Source: Viscum album
Taxonomy: Eukaryota > Streptophyta > Magnoliopsida > Santalales > Viscaceae
Direction: 5' to 3'
Assembly (NCBI GenBank): GCA_963277665.1
Contig: OY728143.1
Location: 232,677,591 to 232,741,590, forward strand
Length of the DNA: 64,000 nucleotides
Below, one piece after another: positions 12,066 through 23,520 of the stretch. The translations under genes were made by a program, and so were the position numbers. The notes below the pieces were generated by a model that did not search any database, was not told the origin of the DNA, and saw only the letters and a list, made by a program, of their open reading frames with translations. Each line of letters opens with the position of its first letter. Positions within the stretch are counted from its first letter, which is position 1.

Positions 12066-13539
12066 ACTTCATCATGAATAATAATATTCACAATGATGAT
12101 TAGAACATATGATAATATTAGAATGTTCATACATGGAAATTTATATTAGAATAATTAAAGAAACTCCATTATCCTTATTTAGAGAATCATTTAGAGAATT
12201 TTACCATACATTATATAGAAGAAATTTATATAAAATTCACAAATATTCTTGTAAAGAATTAAAATAATTGATTATAAAGTGTTTTGATATTAAAAAAAAA
12301 ATTTATAAAAACATTCCATAGTATCTTCAATTTATCCCTTTTTATTTTCTTGGATACATTTGACAATAACATTTCTCTACTAACAATTTTTTCAATACTC
12401 ATTATTTATATTTTATTCTACCACATTGTTTCACATATATAATGTCATAACACCACATTTTCTAAAAAAACATTTTTATGGAGGTACGTTATTTGATTAA
12501 AATAAATTTTATTGAAATTATAAGAGAAAATATGACTTATTCTTTTCTTATCCCCCCATTTTAGGATAGAACCCGCATTGTATTCACAGAAGACATTTTA
12601 AAGCTGTTGAAAATGTTCTCCCCAATTGTAAATAGATTCAAAAGAATTAGCTGGGATTCCATAAAAAAATTTATGATTTCATTTTATGTGATTGAACATG
12701 TGGATACAACATCAATTCTATAAATAATGAAACTGGCATACATTTGTTGAAAGTATTCATAATTTTATTCATTAATGAAATATATTGAATCATAACATGT
12801 TAACCAAAAACATTATCCTTTATAATGTAATAATTAATATCCTTATTAATTGATCATAATTTTTGTACATGATCTCTAAGAAAATCAGTGGCACTAAATA
12901 ATGATCTTCATTGGTTTTCTAACATTGATTCTCAAATCATTTAGCTATATTTTCAACGGTATAATTTTCATGTAAGAATTGTAGGTGGAAACATGTTCTT
13001 TTTCTACTTCACCAAATATAATATATCAGTATTTTATACAATTAAATTTCACACCACATTCTCCCAATAAAATTATTATTCTAATGATGATTTTATATAC
13101 TTACTTTAATAGGCCTAGTTACTACCGGTGCATCCAATTTTTTTTATCATAACATGTTCTAAATAGAGGCCCACCAGAAGATATTACTTTAACATATTTA
13201 ATAATTAATTTTACAATTATCTTATGTGGATCATTTAGATTTCATTGATATATTTCATTTAAGGTATAATATTAATTACTTTATTGATATAATGATATAT
13301 GATAGATCAATGTTATTTTTAACTTTCTGTTGTATTTCAAATTTTTCACACTTCCCAACATTATGATAACTAATATTTATAATAATAAGGATTTTTCTAG
13401 GAACATCATTTTCTTCCACTATATAGATGATTTTTATATTATTATTTCAACACTTTTCAATGATTAAAATTATATATCTTTCTTTCAATTGAAAATGTAA
13501 CCCCAAAAAAATTAACACTCTATATATTTATATATTAAT

Positions 13540-13830
13540 GTTTATCACCACCTATTCATAAAAATAGTGACATTATTTATACAAATTTGTAAAATAAATA
13601 TTTAATCATTATTAAAAAATTAGTTTACATGAGTATATCCAATTCATACATAAGTATATATGAACATGTGTTTTATAAAATCTTAAGTTATTTATAAAAC
13701 TATCATGGCTTATATACCAAAAATGAGGGAATTGTATTAACCCATAAAAATAATATGTCACCATACTAACCATGCTTCTATATTTATCAAATATAAACCC
13801 ACAAGGCTTATCCATGGAAAAATCATCTTC
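13540..13830 (-). pseudogene. pol: Ty1/copia reverse transcriptase remnant
   Basis: A minus-strand open stretch (13,815 down to 13,612) contains YYFYGLIQF then PHFWYISHDSFINNLRF, matching the copia RT signature 'KsLYGLKQaPRaWY.rl..fl...GF'. It is followed, after a frame change, by FFNND and IFYFTN in the place of 'vYVDDiIftG'; the first Asp of the catalytic pair is Asn. The stretch sits between the integrase (14.8 kb) and RNase H (12.0 kb) remnants, which is the RT position in copia pol order PR-INT-RT-RH. The other RT blocks between 13.8 and 14.5 kb are too decayed to read. Confidence 0.7.
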
Positions 13831-14499
13831 AATTTATCAACTTAGGAAATAAAACTAGACATATATTTGATAAACATTGTAACAATGATGTGATGAATCT
13901 GATATGAACAATGTTATAGTTTAATGTCTCACAATATGTGCATATGTTTACTCAAATTATTTACATTACAACTTTTAGAAACCATTACAAGCAATTTATG
14001 AATTTTTTTCATGATATTTCCCTATTTTAATTATATTAATTTATATAAACCATAATTTTTATAAAATACTTTCCTAATGGTAATGTAACAATATCTCAAG
14101 ACACATATTTCAAAATTTTATCTAACTCAAAATTCATATATTGAACCCAATATTTATTTTGAACTATGTCTAAAATATATTATAGTTCAACCTTTTTGAT
14201 AAATGATATTTGATTTACTAACCACCACATCCATTTGTTATATACTATAGCATTTATATTACCAATGATTTGGTCAGAGATAACCAATTCTTGTAAAATC
14301 TGAAATATTTATTGATTTTCATACATTATCACTTTATTCATCTTGAGAATAACCTAAACTAACTTTTACAATATTTTTTTTATACTAATCATTGATTTCA
14401 TTTTATTTTTTGGAATGTTTCAACATATCTATTTTATTATCTTCAAAAAAATTATGATTTTTTGTTTAAAATTTCATTCACATAATTAGAATCTATCAT

Positions 14500-14860
14500 T
14501 TTATGAATTTAATTATTTTATAATATATAATTTTATCCATTAGGGGAGTAACCAAGGAAAATATCTTAATCGACCTTCTCAATTTTTCTCATAATAAGGA
14601 TTTTAATATTAACTAAGAAAAGGATCCCAAACACATTAAATATTTTCACTAATGGGTTTCATGATAACACATATCATAGAGAGTTATTTAATAATATGGC
14701 CACAACCATTATCAATTTTTTACAAGAAAAATAATACAAAAATATTCTTTCAAGAAAACACATAACGTATATATTCAACTAGAAAACTTATGCACATTTC
14801 ATTTAATCATATATTTTTCCTTTTTTTAACACCATTTAGATGAGGTGTGTATTTATAGTT
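14500..14860 (-). pseudogene. pol: Ty1/copia integrase remnant
   Basis: The minus strand at 14,852-14,814 reads YTPHLNGVKKRKN, a close match to the copia integrase hallmark 'YTPQQNGVaERKNRt'. Downstream the reading degrades (LNEMCISFLVEYI) where 'ArsmL......FWaEAv' is expected. The hallmark is specific to Ty1/copia integrase, so the family call is strong although only a short part is legible. Confidence 0.7.
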
Positions 14861-15654
14861 GTATCATTGATATATTAAATGAGTTATAATATAATGTTTT
14901 AATAAATTTATGTCATAATCTATTCTAATTTAATTTCTCTACATGAGTATATATTCACCCATCTCTCGTTCAACTTTTTTATGAAAATAATAATCCTTTT
15001 AATAGATTATGTTATATATTCTATGAAAATAAATATTTTATCCGTGTAAATTGATCAATGAATATATTATTGTAAATATAAACTTTTTTTCATTGATGTC
15101 ACATAATATCACAAATATCTATGTGAATGATATTAAGTGGCATGGTATATTGGATCAAAACTTTATTATGTCTTCTACTTACTATATTCTCTTAATGGAA
15201 TCTTATAAATATAGAATCAATTATATTATTCCACTATGGATTGTTTCTTAGAAAATTTTCCTTAAATTTTTCTCATATTCCAATAGAAAATATTCATATG
15301 TCTTTTATGAATCATCTCATTCTCATTATATGTTTTGATATAACATGGGTTATAAGTACTCTAATATCAAAAAAATTTGTGTTGTTTATTTCTACCTTAT
15401 TAATGAATTTTACATCGTTAAACATATTATGATATAATAATATATTATATAGAAACCTTCCTTACCATAATCCCTATTTTAGATACTTATAAATAACTTT
15501 TTTGATCTAGACAATATACAATATGACCATTGACCACAGTCTCAAAACATTGATATCAATAGTTTCTATTCTTATGAAGTGTAAAGATCTATTATTAATA
15601 AAATAACTTCTCTATTTTCATGTTAACCATAATTTTTCATGATTTTCATATTTC

Positions 15655-15700
15655 CTTACATGTGTGAGGAACAACCATTATTGAGATTCCAAGTTTTTTT
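15655..15700 (-). pseudogene. Ty1/copia aspartic protease active-site remnant
   Basis: The minus strand reads TWNLNNGCSSHM, matching the copia protease motif 'W.LDSGCS.HM' that processes the polyprotein. The catalytic Asp-Ser has become Asn-Asn, so it is inactive. It lies upstream of the integrase in the same direction, as expected. Confidence 0.7.
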
Positions 15701-16738
15701 TGTCATTTATATGTTTTAAATTTGTCACACCAAAAAATTATCTTTCCTTAGAGTAGTTGTTTCTTGATTTAATTTCATTACAGGTGTAGGAAAATTATTT
15801 CTAAAGAAGATTCATATATTCTCTACTATGTGAATTGTTTGGTAACAACTTTTAAAAACATCCTCCAAGAAATGAAATAAACTTTCAATTGGGAATATTC
15901 ATTTATCTGATGATGTTCCCTTTCTTTATTTATGAATATCATAAATGATATTCCCATTTGATCAACTATTTCTCCACATTTGATCATTTCTATATATAGG
16001 ATGAGGATTGTTTTTTCAAACCCTATATTCCATGTTCCCATATAGACAACAACAACAATAATATCAATTAAATAATTATCTTATTTAGATGTAGGATCTT
16101 TTATTTTATCATTTTTGTAGTGGTCCGTAAAATCATTTCGAATTCATTCCATAGAGTGGAATAATCATTCATATCAATGTTTTTTACATTTTTGTATTAT
16201 GTAGTTTTTGGTAAATCCATTTTTAATCAATGTTTCTTATATTTTTTTAACACCTTCATTTATGTAAATATTGTTTGAACATATGTATTTTTTGTGTAGA
16301 GATGTCACCTTATTCTTATTTACAATTTTCACAAAGGCTCAAAATGACTAAGATGCTTCCTCTAATTCCTTTATTATTAAATATACATATTTCTTAATTA
16401 TGTTCCAGCATTTTATCATGATATATGAAAATTTATTATCAATGATAATTTTCTCAATAGGTTTATGTATATTCTTTTTCTCTACTATTCGGGGATCATT
16501 CCCATTTCATAATAGTTTGAATGGTATTTTTGAAAACCACTGGTTTTTTTTCAAATGATGAATTGTTATTATTAGAGTTGTATAAAAAATTATTTCTCAA
16601 CAAACCTCTAAAATTTAAATTTTGATTTTTTATTATTTATATTGTAATTCTTATATTTCTTGTAAGTTTTTATCCGCTTCTTCAAATGATATTTTTAATT
16701 AGAATAATCTTAGTATTCTCCAAAAATCATATTTGGGA
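15701..16738 (-). pseudogene. Copia gag-protease spacer, weakly coding-like
   Basis: Between the zinc knuckle and the protease are about 1 kb of minus-strand sequence with open pieces: NMNDYSTLWNEFEMILR near 16,190-16,130 and a 71-codon open stretch at 16,041-15,826. A long spacer of this size is a Sirevirus habit; most other copia lineages have only 60-80 residues here. I cannot assign the pieces to a domain. Confidence 0.4.
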
Positions 16739-16783
16739 AATTAATGGAAAATGTCCAATTCTTATACAAACATTACATTTATG
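16739..16783 (-). pseudogene. gag: Ty1/copia gag zinc knuckle remnant
   Basis: The minus strand reads HKCNVCIRIGHFPLIS, i.e. CX2CX4HX4 with the last Cys replaced by Ser. This nucleic-acid-binding knuckle ends the gag domain. Gag proper should lie at about 17,540-16,790; that stretch has only faint matches to the gag opening. Confidence 0.6.
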
Positions 16784-17590
16784 TGGTATTTTTGTCCATA
16801 TTTTCCTATTTCTATTTGGTAATTTTTAGATATATGTTAAATTATTTTTTATACATTCCTTAAACTTCTTATTTTACAAATCACTGAGATTAAAATTCAC
16901 AGTTTATGGTATTTTTTTCATTTTTATAAATTTAATATAAAATTAATTCTTGATATTATTCTAGAATCAAAAGATCATTATTATCTATTATTTACCTACA
17001 ATGTTATTTAATACATCAAGATATAAATAATATTTATATTATAAAGTGGAATCAGTAGTTTCAAACCTATAAGTGAGGTTTCACATGACTTTCTTTACAA
17101 TGGATTAATAATTATTGATATATATATAACCCTGGATATTGAAATCAATTTCATTAACTATAATGAAGTAATTTTCAACATTTTTATCATATTAAATTGT
17201 TATAGAATAAAACATTCTTATCCATCTTTTTATACTTTCTTCCCTTACTTGTATATTTACTTTGAAGCTATTTGCTTTGTTTCTCCCATGATTCATTATA
17301 TAATTGGAAGACATCATCGTTATGAAATTATTTATTGATAAATACATTGTAATTTAAATTTTATATGTTTCATCATCATTATAATTTAATTTTACAATGA
17401 ATTATATTGTATCATCTTTCTAAATGGCTAGAAACCCAAATATAGATACATCAATCATTTACAAATAATGAGTGATAAGATTGTGTATAGTTTTTTCAAC
17501 CATTATTATTTTGACATCGATGGAAAGAATATATCTATTTTTTTAGGAATTTAAATTTTCATGGATAATGATATAATAGGGGGACATTCC

Positions 17591-17603
17591 CTCTGATACC
17601 AAT
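17591..17603 (-). other. Primer binding site (tRNA-Met type) of minus-strand copia element
   Basis: The plus strand reads ctctgataccaat, giving ATTGGTATCAGAG on the minus strand, an 11-base exact match to the tRNA-Met primer site TGGTATCAGAG. It lies about 0.8 kb upstream, in the minus direction, of the gag zinc knuckle. Confidence 0.8.
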
Positions 17604-18385
17604 AAAATTTATTTTTAATAAAAATCCATTCAGCCTACATCATTTACCACTGTGTTAAAGAACATATTAATATTATCATAAAATCAACAAGATAACTGAT
17701 AATGATAGTTCATGTTAATATCTTCAATGTATTGATCATTACTATATTATGTATCTATTTTTTAAAAATATATACACTTTATGATTATCGAATTAATTGG
17801 TTTAGAAATATTGTTTATAAATAAAATCACCACTTATGAAATATTTTATTCAATCGATAGAAATTGTCGGATAATTCTTATTTTAATCAACTAATTATTA
17901 TCCGATGTATTCTATATTAGTTTCTCATTTTTCCATTATATATTATTTTGATGGACTTATAACATTTTTTTAAATAAAATTTTATAGATATGTGGATTTA
18001 ATGATTGTCTGATAACATTACTATAACTTTTAAAGACATGTTTCACAAATACATTCTCTGTATTACTCTACGATTCATCCATTTTCTACTTTAGAATTGT
18101 ACCACTGTTAGTAAATTTATTATATCTTGTCAGATTACATTCTATAACTTTATAATTATTATTCATTTTATAAAAGTGTACAAAATCGGAAACCCCTAAT
18201 TTGTAAAAATAATCATATACTAACATCAACTATTTTTAGTCTGGTATCTTCTAGATGTGTCTTCAATGCATGATCTATCTTAATTTTATGCATTGAGAAT
18301 AAAATTCATTCTTAGATATTATGTTACCATCTTGTTACATTCATAAAATAGGTGTGACCCTTCTGTGTGATTCAAGAATTTAGGG
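17604..18385 (-). repeat. 5' LTR (possibly partial) of minus-strand copia element
   Basis: By position next to the primer binding site this must be the 5' LTR of the copia element. It is cut off at 18,386 by the start of the gypsy LTR, so either the copia LTR ends there or the gypsy element inserted into it. No matching second LTR was aligned. Confidence 0.5.
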
Positions 18386-20300
18386 TGTCACATCCATTAT
18401 TTTTTTATCTTCCTAATAATTTTTAGTTTAACTTTCATTATATATTTACGCTGTGATTTGGTGAAAATTGTGAAAATTTGGGTGGGAAATGTGTGGTGTA
18501 TTGTTGGGGCATAATTAGTGGAAATCGTGTCCCCCTACCTAGGTAATTGTGTGTTAGGTGGCTAGGTGAGGTAGAAGCTGCTGCACGACCAGTTCATGGT
18601 TAGCCAGATCATGTGGAGTAGCCATGAAGTAGGACCTAGTTGGGAGAGAGAGGGAATCAACGATTCCAAAAAATTTATCAAATCGTGCGGACTAACCGTG
18701 CGCCTTTCCAGTTAATTAAAAACATTGTTTTTTTTATAACTCCTAAAAAATTTAAACTGAAAATTACTATTTTCTCACACCACTCAGGATTGTCCACTAT
18801 AGGTGTGTCTCCCCCTCTATCCTCCACTATTAGTGCTTTTATTTTGGGGCTTATTTGGGTGGTTATTCTTTGATTTGTCATGTAAGTCTCCTCATTCCTT
18901 GTATTTTTCTCCTATTTTATGATTTTCTTACATTTGTATTGGAGTTCCACTTTACTAGAAACTAGGATTCAATTTTGGGGGTTTATATTGACATTTTAGG
19001 TTTTATATTTTATTCTTATGGTGTTGTTAAGGTACAGTTTGGAATTCTCAATGATATTACGGTTTTTCTCCTTTCAAGGTAGGTGATTGAATGGTTAACC
19101 ATTTTTAATGAATTAAGTTTTATTTCATGAGTAATTTTATATATGTTAGGATTTATGTGTGTGTTGAGAAAGTGTTTTTTAAATAATTTGATAAGAAAGG
19201 GGGTTGGGAATGGTTTTCCTATAAGAAACTGACTGTATTTTTTGTTTAAACCCTTGTTTTTCTTTATGGAATGTTTTTCTAAATTTTGAGAAAAATCTAT
19301 TAAATTATGTATGTTATGTGAATCATGGTTGGGAAATGTTTTATTGTGTGTTTTTTTAATATTATTTTGGGTGTGAAAATAATGGTTTGTGAGGTTTATT
19401 TCATTGTTTGACTTATGAAATGTTGAAATGTTATGCAATGTGAAATGTGAAAATGGGGTGTTATGTGAAATGTGGAACATGATTGTGCATAAAGGGAATC
19501 CCAAATAATTTGGTGGGTGGTCTAGAACTAGTGTGATATTAATACAGTAGTGGATTTTTCCTAGTTTCTCTTTGAGGTATTCATAATGACAAAACTAACA
19601 AAATATTAATATTGATTGGAGACCATTATGCCCTTAGGGTGTCCCATTATAGTGGCTCGTGCATGATTATTCTATATGTCATGTGTTTTAATCCACATTT
19701 AACTACGATGTGAGGTTATATTATACCATTTATTTATAGTACCTAGATGATTATTCACATAACTAGTGCTCTTTGGTTATATTGCACCTACCATTGGCAC
19801 GCAATATGACTTGTTGGTTATTTTAAAAGAATTCATGTTTCTATTTAAATTTTATTCCTTAAATTGTTTCTAGCATTCACTTAATAATAAAATATGTGGA
19901 CTATTTATCTTTAACTATTAATTTCATGAAATCCTTATTGGGTTGAATCTCACTAGGACTAATCTCACAACCTACTTAAACCTTTGGGTGTAAGTAGGCT
20001 TGGTAATGTTTGATGAAGGGAACTGTAATGATTTTAGAGATGGTGATTTAGGGTCGATGTGGTCCATCATGGTAAGATGATCTGGAGGTGGATTTAGGTT
20101 GATTTACCTCTTCCCATGTGGTGGTTTTTTAGTAGGATCTGGTCCTTTTTTCAGTAGGCTTTTTGGTATTTTTTTAAACCTTTTAACTCGAAATATAGAA
20201 AATTTTTAATGGAATATTTATTTTCTATATTTATATTAAATTTATTTATATTTTTTGGTTATTTTATTCATGTAATTTGGGAAAATCATTCCCACATACT
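18386..20300 (+). repeat. 5' LTR of gypsy element
   Basis: It starts TGTCACATCC and aligns along its whole length with 25,240-27,170. Matched blocks include gtgtccccctacctaggtaa with gtgttcccctacacaggtaa, tttatcaaatcgtgcggac with tttatcaaattgtccagac, and gtaatttgggaaaatcattc with gtaaatttggttaaatcattc near the end. Short open frames inside it (18,640-18,873 and 19,016-19,504) carry no domain and are chance. Confidence 0.85.
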
Positions 20301-20800
20301 TTTATCTATACCCTTGCACTTTTACTACCCCATGGTGATCGGGAACTCCCTTCGAGCCATGCCACTAACAGGGTTGGGCACTGGTTTAGATGAAGACCCA
20401 TATTGGGCATGATAAAATAGAATTAGAGAATGTTTTTCATTTGTATCACGTTTTTTTGGATGATCCAGGATAGAATAGAGCTTTGATTTTTGAGGCTCGA
20501 AGTTCTGGTTGGGAGTAAGTGTCCTGGATAGCACACATCGAGAAAATCCTTGCGTCGGCATGGGATGTTTGGATGTTTGGATGTATTATTTAATTTTCGG
20601 TGACTATTGACTTTTTTGAAAACATACCTCTCTATAGAAATCCCTTGCAACCACAAGAAGAATCGAGATATATTTCTAGATTCCTGCTTGATCAAAGGCT
20701 GGTAGAAGAAGTAGTTTAGGATATTTAGGCTATTAGACAAGGAAAAGGTCATAGACCAGCTCCCTCCAGAGAAGCTGAACTCCGTCCATGGAAGTACACG
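20301..20800 (+). other. Gypsy leader / untranslated region, primer site not certain
   Basis: A GC-richer stretch between the 5' LTR and the legible gag. A weak primer-site candidate (tggtttagatga near 20,384) is too poor a match to assign. Open frames on the opposite strand here are chance. Confidence 0.4.
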
Positions 20801-21660
20801 GACTAACTGTTTCTCAAGATCAAGCCTTTATCTTTCCTTGGTAGCAAGGAACCTCAGGGTGATGAGGGGTGTCTCATTATTATAGATCACATGTTCCAGT
20901 TATTTGACACTCCCGATGAGGTCTAGGTGAAAAGTGGCTTGTTTCAACATTGTGTTCCAAATAGGAGGATGTGGTACTCAGTGGTTCAAGCTAGGAATCA
21001 TGATAAGAAGAGAAGGATAGACATCAAGGTTGTATTCAATGACTATAATTTCAATGATTTAATTGGGTTTTCTATATCCTAGGAGATTATGGATCTTACT
21101 AAGGGGTTCTGTCCATAATTTGGAATGCTTACTATAATTCTAAGATCGTTTGGTATTCCCCTAAAATAGATCATAATGAGACGATGAATTCTTTGATGTT
21201 AAAAAGGGTTCTTCTTATAGATCTTAATTCTCATTATTTTATCATTTTAGTGAACTATCGTGAGTTATTTTATCGAACTAGTATGGTGGAGATAGAATGA
21301 AAGGGTTGTCTAGATTTCACGGGGACTATCTTTGGATGGGAAGCGGTACATCATATGATAATAAGAGGAATCATGATGAGAAAGAGAATAAGGGATGTTG
21401 TAGCTCATGCCATCTTTCCAGAAAATATTCATATATGGGTTTTTATGTACTGTCTGTAGTGTGCCACAAGTACCAGAAGGTGGGACGCATATGACCTGTA
21501 TGCTCGTTACCTCATAATCCATGTCGTTGGTTTGGAGTTATGGAGAAAATGAAATATTTCTGTAAGATGATGAACCCATATCAGAGTGGACAAGGATATG
21601 TGGCATCTAGGAAATGATTGCTCTGTCAGAACCATCTAGTATGGTGGGATATCATTTTTT
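20800..21660 (+). pseudogene. gag: Ty3/gypsy gag remnant
   Basis: It begins with FLKIKPLSFLGSKEP (20,810 on), matching 'FLrLkPPsF.Gg.dP' of plant gypsy gag, then ITDHMFQLFDTPDEV-like and KSGLFQHCVPNRRMWYSVVQ for '...KV..A...L.g.A..WW..v'. Near the end, after a frame change, VVCHKYQKVGR and PVCSLPHNPCRWFGVM correspond to the 'C..CgkyH.G.C.....vCyrCG..GH' zinc-binding region. At least two frameshifts and many stops are present. Gag would form the particle and bind element RNA. Confidence 0.75.
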
Positions 21661-21829
21661 TGGTCATGGTGAAAGGAACATATCATCTTCGGGTCTGAGT
21701 TAGTTCAGGGATGACCCTTAGGATAATGGTCATGTTTAGTCTCAGTCAGAGACCATGTATCATCATGTTGAGTATTAGGAACCAGTAACACTATATGTAT
21801 AACCCTCAACCATTCAAAATACAATCCTA

Positions 21830-21930
21830 ATTCCATATTCTATTGTAGTAGTTCTGTTTGATACTGGTGCATATATTTCTTTTATAAATGTTTGTCTTTT
21901 TAATCTATTGAAATTTCCCATTGAGTTAAT
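21830..21930 (+). pseudogene. Ty3/gypsy aspartic protease remnant with intact DTGA
   Basis: The reading SIVVVLFDTGAYISFINV (catalytic Asp-Thr-Gly-Ala at 21,860-21,871) matches 'v.aLiDTGAthSFIs' of plant gypsy proteases, which cleave the polyprotein. The active-site triplet is intact, unusual in this window, but stops surround it. It lies between gag and RT as expected. Confidence 0.8.
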
Positions 21931-22500
21931 GTTTAATTTAATGGTGTTAGTAATGTCGTAGGGTTAAAATTATGAGAAGGGTATCAGGTGTCCTTCGGGT
22001 GTGCTCTACATGTTAGGTATTGAGAAATAAAGTGATTTATTTGTCCTACATATGGAACTCTATGATATAATAAATGGAATGGACTAGTCGGTGAGATTCC
22101 AAGTGCACATTGATTATTATAGGAGGAATATGTGGTTCATGGAACTGGATATGATTTCTAATTATTTTCATGGAGAATGAGATCTTTGTTTGGGTTACGC
22201 TGGTCCTCCTCTCATAGATTTTTGAAATCATAATCTTTCAAATAGTCGTCGCTCGAGCTGGATGATGATAGTGGTTCCCTAGAGGGAGGATTACCACATG
22301 TTGTTGATGAGTTCCTATAAGTATTTCCATATGATTTTTCAAGTTAACCTCCAGAGTAGAATTTAGAGTTTTAAATTGATTTATTATTGGGAATAAAACC
22401 AATATATCTTCCCTTATATCCAATAGACCCCATATAGCTAAGGTAATTAATGATACAACTAGAATATTAGTAATCCTAAGGGATCATTCCCCTAATAATC

Positions 22501-23040
22501 TCTCCTTGGGCCACCCCAAACTTGTTCATGAAGAAAGATTACGGATCACTCTAATTATATATTGAATACTATAAACTGAATATGGTAAACATAGAAAATA
22601 GGTATCATCTACCCTAAATTTATGACTAGATTGATAAATTTAAATGGGAAAAGTGGTTCTCTATGATAGGAATGCTTTCTAGTTTCTACCTTGTTGGGGT
22701 AAAAGAGGCCGATATCTAGAAAATGTCTTTCTAACATAGGTACGATCACTTCAAGTATGTAGTCCTGCCTTTTGGGATGAAAAATTATTTAGTTGTCTTT
22801 GTGGATCTAAAACACAGGGTGTTCCCCTAGTATCTTGACTCCTTTGTTTTGGTATTCTTGGAAGTCATATGAGTCTACTCAAGATCTGAGGAAGAACCTG
22901 ATCATCAATTACATATCATGTTGGGAAATTTGCGGGATCACCACCTCTATATTAAATTTTCAATGTACACATTAAGGATTAAGGAAGTAATGTTTATGGG
23001 ACATCTGATCTCATAAAATGGGGTTTGAATGGCCCCTAGG
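22501..23040 (+). pseudogene. pol: Ty3/gypsy reverse transcriptase remnant
   Basis: The clearest RT in the window. Motifs in order: SPWATPNLFMKKDYGSL (22,501) for 'SPWGAPVLFVkKKDGSLR'; IEYYKLNMVNIENRYHLP for 'IDYRqLNkvTiKNrYPLP'; HRYDHFKYVVLPFGMKN for 'TRYGHyEFlVMPFGLTN'; VFVDLKHRVF; YLDSFVLVFLEVI (to about 22,870) in place of 'fLDsFVvVFIDDIL'; VYSRSEEEPDHQLHI; and LRDHHLYIKFS with GHLIS. The catalytic Asp-Asp is Glu-Val. Frame is kept for long runs with stops mainly where Arg, Trp or Gln is expected. Confidence 0.9.
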
Positions 23041-23079
23041 TAATTCATTCATTTATCTCAAAAGATAATCTGAATATCA

Positions 23080-23520
23080 TTTTTGAAATAAAGATTTTTC
23101 TTGGTATGTTGAGTTATTACTGGAAACACATTGAATTTTTTTTTCATCTTTATTCTTCCCTGATAACACTAACCTAGAATAGGGTGAGGATTTAATAGAT
23201 CCCTATGTGATAAGAGTCCTTTGAGAAGATGAAACAATGGTTTAATACCACACCTGTGTTGATATTTATAGAATATAGAAAGGTGTACATGGTTTATTGC
23301 AATTCCTCATGTATGTGCCTCTGGTTTGTGCTCATGATAGATTATCAGGTTGTGGAATATGGTTCTTTCCATCTCCAACAACATAAAAGAACTACCTAAC
23401 CCATTAAATTTAGTTCTAACTTTTGATTCATGTCATGATGACATGGTGCCAAAATCATTTTCGTGTGAAATTTGTGGTCTGTTTTGGTAATAAAATCGTA
23501 TCCTTTATTTTTTTTCTCAA
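23080..23520 (+). pseudogene. pol: Ty3/gypsy RNase H remnant
   Basis: FLGMLSYYWKHIE matches 'FLGLagYYRRFie' at the RT-RNase H junction. Further on SFEKMKQWF, then PVLIFIEYRK, then VYCNSSCMCLWFVLM match 'sFe.LK..L..aPvL.lPd....f.VYcDASg.GLGcVLMQ'. The first catalytic Asp of RNase H is Asn (23,301-23,303). The domain removes the RNA strand during reverse transcription. The later part, to about 23,500, includes KRTT for 'hE.NYPthDLELaAvv' only vaguely. Confidence 0.75.

Noticed and set aside
13427..13455. Plus-strand reading YIDDFYIII resembling an RT catalytic box
   Set aside because: No other RT motif surrounds it on the plus strand, and the region belongs to a minus-strand copia pol. AT-rich DNA produces such text by chance.
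19016..19504. 162-codon open frame on the minus strand
   Set aside because: It lies inside the gypsy 5' LTR, is dominated by His, Asn and Thr from T/G-rich plus-strand sequence, and its counterpart in the 3' LTR is not open. Chance frame.
20325..20752. Overlapping minus-strand open frames of 78 and 109 codons
   Set aside because: They lie antisense to the gypsy leader/gag region, with no domain and no support on that strand.
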